Assembly (NCBI GenBank): GCA_937992195.1
Contig: CALKKV010000049.1
Span: 1 to 37,526 of the forward strand
Direction: 5' to 3'
DNA: 37,526 nucleotides
DNA from: an uncultured Gammaproteobacteria bacterium
GTDB taxonomy: Bacteria > Pseudomonadota > Gammaproteobacteria > Arenicellales > Poriferihabitantaceae
Numbering within the stretch: the stretch's first letter is position 1; each line of letters begins with the position of its first letter. A program made the position numbers and the translations under genes. Shown here in pieces: positions 34,681 to 37,526 of the stretch. Below the pieces are notes generated by a model. That model was not told where the DNA came from and made no database searches. It worked only from the letters and a program-made list of their open reading frames with translations.

Positions 34681-34953
34681 TTGCTAGATATTTTTTACTC
34701 CGGCCCCGATCTCGCCGTTACCGATCAACAAGACCGCTGGATTAAAGCCCAAATCGCCGCAGGGCAGCTCACCAATGACAGTGAATATGTTCACAACCTG
34801 ATCCGTCGTGACCAGGCGAGTCAGGCTAAAATCGAAGCCATTCGCGCCGCTCTGATTGAAGGCGAGGAAAGCGGCGATCCAAAACCGTTCGATAGCAAAC
34901 AATTCAAACAAGAAATGGCTGCTAAACATGTCAACAAAGTCAGCACAATGTAA
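34681..34953 (+). CDS. ParD-family antitoxin, orphan and probably 5'-damaged
   Basis: 90 aa from a TTG start. VTDQQDRWIKAQIAAGQLTN, DSEYVHNLIRRDQASQ and KIEAIRAALIEGEESG are the ribbon-helix-helix and linker of ParD-type antitoxins, and the C-terminal PFDSKQFKQEMAAKH is the toxin-binding tail. The first about 11 residues are unlike the family and no ATG is available, so the 5' end seems replaced. The expected ParE toxin gene is absent: decayed IS6 sequence begins within a few bases of the stop codon. Confidence 0.65.
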   Translation: MLDIFYSGPDLAVTDQQDRWIKAQIAAGQLTNDSEYVHNLIRRDQASQAKIEAIRAALIEGEESGDPKPFDSKQFKQEMAAKHVNKVSTM

Positions 34954-34955
34954 AG

Positions 34956-35472
34956 AAGAAGGCATCACTTTGCATCGCGCTACTCCATAACTTGGTAATT
35001 TATCTGTGGCGGTCATTTGAGGAGATCGTTTTCGGCCCCTCGTCAACTTTCTGAAAAAATGGCTTGCTGCTTGTTGATCTTTGGTTTTCTGAACCAAAAT
35101 ACCGAGGACATCACCATCCTGATCAACCGCGCGCCATAGATATCTTCGCTCGCCGCGAACGGTCACAATATAAACCTCATCAAGATACCAGGTATCGCCA
35201 AGTTGTCCTCGACGCTTCTTAATATTTCGGCCATAGGTTGATCCAAAATTTCGACACCAATCTCGAATCGATTCGTAGGAAACAATTACGCCACGTTCGG
35301 CAAGCACGCGGTGCCCGGCAAACCCTCTATACCGCGAAAGCTAAGGCAATATCGATGGTATAGCCAAACCGCATGACTGATGATTTCGGGTGAAAAGCGA
35401 TATCCGCGATAATTTGGGTCTATATTTTTTATGCAGACAATTCTATCAATGACACGTCAACTTGACAGGACC
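34956..35472 (-). mobile_element. IS6-family insertion sequence remnant, copy 1 (left part)
   Basis: On the minus strand, a terminal repeat GGTCCTGTCAAGTTGAC (35472-35456) is followed by a transposase truncated after about two thirds. The other end stops against the parD-like stop codon, so the right end and the last third of the transposase gene are missing. Its terminal repeat resembles the one at 36817-36833. Confidence 0.7.
34958..35430 (-). pseudogene. IS6-family transposase, frameshifted and C-terminally truncated
   Basis: Reading from 35430 gives DPNYRGYRFSPEIISHAVWL and YHRYCLSFR. After a frameshift near 35330 it continues LAERGVIVSYESIRDWCRNF, RGQLGDTWYLDEVYI (first catalytic Asp), YLWRAVDQDGDVLGILVQ, ASHFFRKL and TDKLPSYGVA (second Asp), stopping at about MPSS. 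The catalytic Glu and C-terminus are absent. The motif order is that of IS6/IS26-type DDE transposases. It is inactive. Confidence 0.85.
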
Positions 35473-35599
35473 TTGCAAAGTAGCACCACACACCAAGATC
35501 ACGGGTGCATGAACCAATTTTTTCTGAATTAGAAATGAGCGAAAGTTGAGACGTTTCTATGCCTGCTTGACATGAAATGGCTTATGGGCGTCACCTTTT

Positions 35600-36652
35600 T
35601 TATTCGAGCTCAGGTGATGGTAGCTTTCCACGATCATCGTGTCTATATACGTAGGAATAGGCATGCATATTCTCAACCCAATAGCCGAATTTAGTTGGCG
35701 GATACGCTGGTGGATTGGTTTCACTACAACAACTATCCAAACTGCGCACCACCGTATCGTAGTTTGCTGCGAAGAAAAATGGAAATGAATAGCGTTTTTT
35801 CGAAGTTTGAGTAATGACTCGATGGGGCGTAGATCGAAAAAGATTATTTGTCCATCGCATCATCATATCGCCAATATTTACCAAGAAACAGTCTTCGATA
35901 GGAGTGGCTTCTATCCACTCTTTAGCTCGATTTTGCACCTGCAGGCCAGGTTCGGTTTGCCACAAAATGGTAAAACATTCGTAATCGGTATGGGCGCCAA
36001 TCCCCATAGTCGGTTCTGATTTTTCGTTGGCGTTGGGCGGATAATACAGTAGACGAAGCTGCGCTATGGGCTTGGTTATTTCTTTATCGAAGTAGTTTTC
36101 CGGAAGATCAAGTGCCAATGCAAACGCTCTAAACAGTGTACGGCCTAGATTAAAAATAGCTTCAAAATACGCATATACCTCTTCTTGAAATTCCGGCAAT
36201 TCTTCTGGCCAAACGTTTGGACCAAATAATTTACTACCACTTAGGTAATCAGGATCGTCTGCGGGCAATTCCAACCCCAATTCATAACCCTCCTGTTGAT
36301 CAGGGTCTTCATCTGGCCCAGCAGTAAGCCCACCAATTGGTACGAACCCCCTATGGCGTTTTAATTTTCCAATATCGTACTTACATTTGGTTTCTCTCGG
36401 CAAAGAAAAAAACTGCTCAGTTTGGTTTCTTACATCTTGGATGACGCTCGCTGGAATCGCATGGTTTTTAACATAAAAAAACCCCACATTTATACAAGCA
36501 TTGCGCAACTCTCTCGCCATCGCCTGCTTGGCTGATCGGCTGTTACCAAACATCGCAGACAGATCTAATACTGGAATTTCGGTAAAATCAGCAGCTTGAG
36601 TATTCGCGTCGTTAGCGTTTTCAATTTTGGTAGGTTTAGTCGGCTCTTTCAT
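35600..36652 (-). CDS. 2-oxoglutarate/Fe(II)-dependent oxygenase, isopenicillin N synthase-like family
   Basis: 350-aa oxygenase. The N-terminal DIOX_N region (EIPVLDLSAMF, CINVGFFYVKNHAIP) precedes the double-stranded beta-helix core. Iron ligands are H221 and D223 (GAHTDYECFTILWQ) and H277 (STPHRV), with R287-Y-S for the 2-oxoglutarate carboxylate. Plant-type and bacterial members hydroxylate or desaturate small molecules; the substrate here is unknown. It is intact although it sits between two decayed IS6 copies, which makes it the cargo of a former IS6-type unit. No clear ribosome-binding site precedes the ATG. Confidence 0.85.
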   Translation of the reverse strand: MKEPTKPTKIENANDANTQAADFTEIPVLDLSAMFGNSRSAKQAMARELRNACINVGFFYVKNHAIPASVIQDVRNQTEQFFSLPRETKCKYDIGKLKRHRGFVPIGGLTAGPDEDPDQQEGYELGLELPADDPDYLSGSKLFGPNVWPEELPEFQEEVYAYFEAIFNLGRTLFRAFALALDLPENYFDKEITKPIAQLRLLYYPPNANEKSEPTMGIGAHTDYECFTILWQTEPGLQVQNRAKEWIEATPIEDCFLVNIGDMMMRWTNNLFRSTPHRVITQTSKKRYSFPFFFAANYDTVVRSLDSCCSETNPPAYPPTKFGYWVENMHAYSYVYRHDDRGKLPSPELE

Positions 36653-36816
36653 ACGATTAGTCTATGGACTTCCAAAATTATCACCAGCTTTTAAAAGCCG
36701 ACAAATTTAGTAAAGGGTATCTCTGACATAATTGTACCGTAAGAATCGCTTGTATTGACGTAATCCCTCCATAAATCAATCCACACTGTGTGAAAATATT
36801 TCTTACCGCGACCCTC

Positions 36817-37183
36817 GGTTATGTCAAGTTAACTGGCGACGCACCAAAAAATCTCTGTAAATAGAGGTGTTCCCATTTATCAGACGCACGTCATCTGCTG
36901 TCACGTTTTAAACGAACGATTTCTCAATGCTCTATAGTTCGCAGCGCTTAGCAAATGTCTGCCTACTCGAAAGAGATTGTTAACCTGACCACGAACAGAT
37001 AAAAAAAGTTGTGCCTGACCGTGCGATTAGAATTTTTACATCTGTCTTTCCTGCGCTTTGGCCTCACACCAATTTTCTGAAAAAACGAGATGCAACATGC
37101 CGGTCTTTGAACTTTTGTACCAATGCATCTAAGACATCACTATCCAGATCAATAGCACGCCTTAGTTAGACCTACGCGAAAGA
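36817..37183 (-). mobile_element. IS6-family insertion sequence remnant, copy 2 (right part)
   Basis: The terminal repeat GGTTATGTCAAGTTAAC (36817-36833, plus strand) is the inner end. On the minus strand, decayed transposase sequence follows: near 37162-37069 AIDLDSDVLDALVQK and ASRFFRKL, and near 36981-36905 NNLFRVGRHLLSAANYRALR. Both match IS6-type transposases, and the second piece is the C-terminus missing from copy 1. The 5' part is lost toward 37190. It has the same orientation as copy 1. Confidence 0.7.
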
Positions 37184-37386
37184 ATTGATTTTATGGGTTT
37201 CGAACTGGCCGAATTCATTAGGACAATTAAAAAGCCGATCAAAAATAACTGTTCGGGTTTTTATTGAACTCGTAACGTTCAGGGAGAAGAATCGATGCTC
37301 AAACAATTAACTTGTTAGTAGAGTAGAGCCTACCTGTTCGCTACTTCGACGAATACCGACGATCTTAACGTCAACTTAAGTCAACG

Positions 37387-37526
37387 TGGACTTCCCAGGG
37401 TTTGCTAGACACTCGATAGCGTTAAAATCTAACTCTATGAGGGTGTTTTATGAAAGGCAAGCGATATACCGAAGAATTCAAGCAAGAAGCGGTTAAACAA
37501 GTTACCGAGCGAGGCTATTCAGTAGC
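37387..37526 (+). mobile_element. IS3-family element, left end (cut by window edge)
   Basis: TGGACTTCCCAGGG followed by TTTGCTAGACAC resembles IS3-group left terminal repeats, and an orfA start lies 63 bp inside. The rest of the element is outside the window. Confidence 0.55.
37450..37526 (+). CDS. IS3-family transposase OrfA, N-terminus (partial)
   Basis: The first 25 codons read MKGKRYTEEFKQEAVKQVTE then RGYSV, the typical start of the helix-turn-helix OrfA of IS3-family elements. It runs off the window end. GAGGGTG precedes the ATG. Confidence 0.8.
   Translation, partial: MKGKRYTEEFKQEAVKQVTERGYSV

Noticed and set aside
34684..34955. Continuation of the minus-strand IS6 frame across the antitoxin gene
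   Set aside because: Transposase homology stops at about MPSS; beyond that the frame is only the antisense of the parD-like gene.
1..37526. CRISPR array, rRNA genes or complete tRNA genes
   Set aside because: No regularly spaced repeats, rRNA segments or full cloverleaf genes were seen on reading either strand.

Overview
The window looks like accessory chromosomal DNA from a proteobacterium, most likely a marine-type gammaproteobacterium. This rests on gene content, moderate GC and operon style; I cannot name the genus. Its core is nitrogen and methylated-amine metabolism. Both ends are eroded mobile DNA.

Left edge (1-3.7 kb): four minus-strand items (a methyltransferase, an AhpD-like protein, an internally deleted group II intron and a DoxX-like membrane protein) lie on the 5' side of a plus-strand integron integrase fragment that is frameshifted and cut short. 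The polarity resembles an old integron cassette array, but I found no convincing attC sites.

3.7-12.8 kb: a betaine-type ABC importer. The ATPase gene is on the minus strand, divergent from a tandem-duplicated permease and a ProX-like binding protein; a strong terminator follows. Next come an amidase, a methyltransferase resembling phosphoethanolamine N-methyltransferases, and a trimethylamine dehydrogenase-family flavoprotein that keeps the FMN-linking cysteine but has Gln at the substrate-site Tyr position.

12.8-24.2 kb: a complete urea uptake and hydrolysis operon, urtABCDE-ureDABCEFG. A good sigma-54-type promoter precedes urtA, and a strong hairpin terminator between urtA and urtB probably sets the binding protein above the rest. 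All nickel ligands of urease are present at canonical positions.

24.2-32.6 kb: a sulfatase with an atypical maturation motif, an XRE-cupin regulator overlapping an FMN/FAD/[4Fe-4S] oxidoreductase gene, and, across a divergent promoter carrying a perfect 13-bp-arm palindrome, a Rieske oxygenase, a zinc-less MDR oxidoreductase and a METTL27-like methyltransferase. A cytoplasmic sulfite-oxidase-family molybdoenzyme converges on this set. The best reading is oxidative breakdown of a quaternary or methylated amine, with the Rieske enzyme taking the first methyl and the flavoprotein the next. The substrate is not determined by the sequence, and this is the most likely place for an undescribed pathway.

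32.6-37.5 kb: gene debris. It holds a broken lipoprotein gene, a small gene pair with a nucleotidyltransferase lacking one catalytic Asp, a 3' piece of tRNA-Leu(UAA), an orphan ParD-type antitoxin, two decayed IS6-family copies in the same orientation flanking an intact 2OG-Fe(II) oxygenase gene, and the start of an IS3-family element at the window edge.
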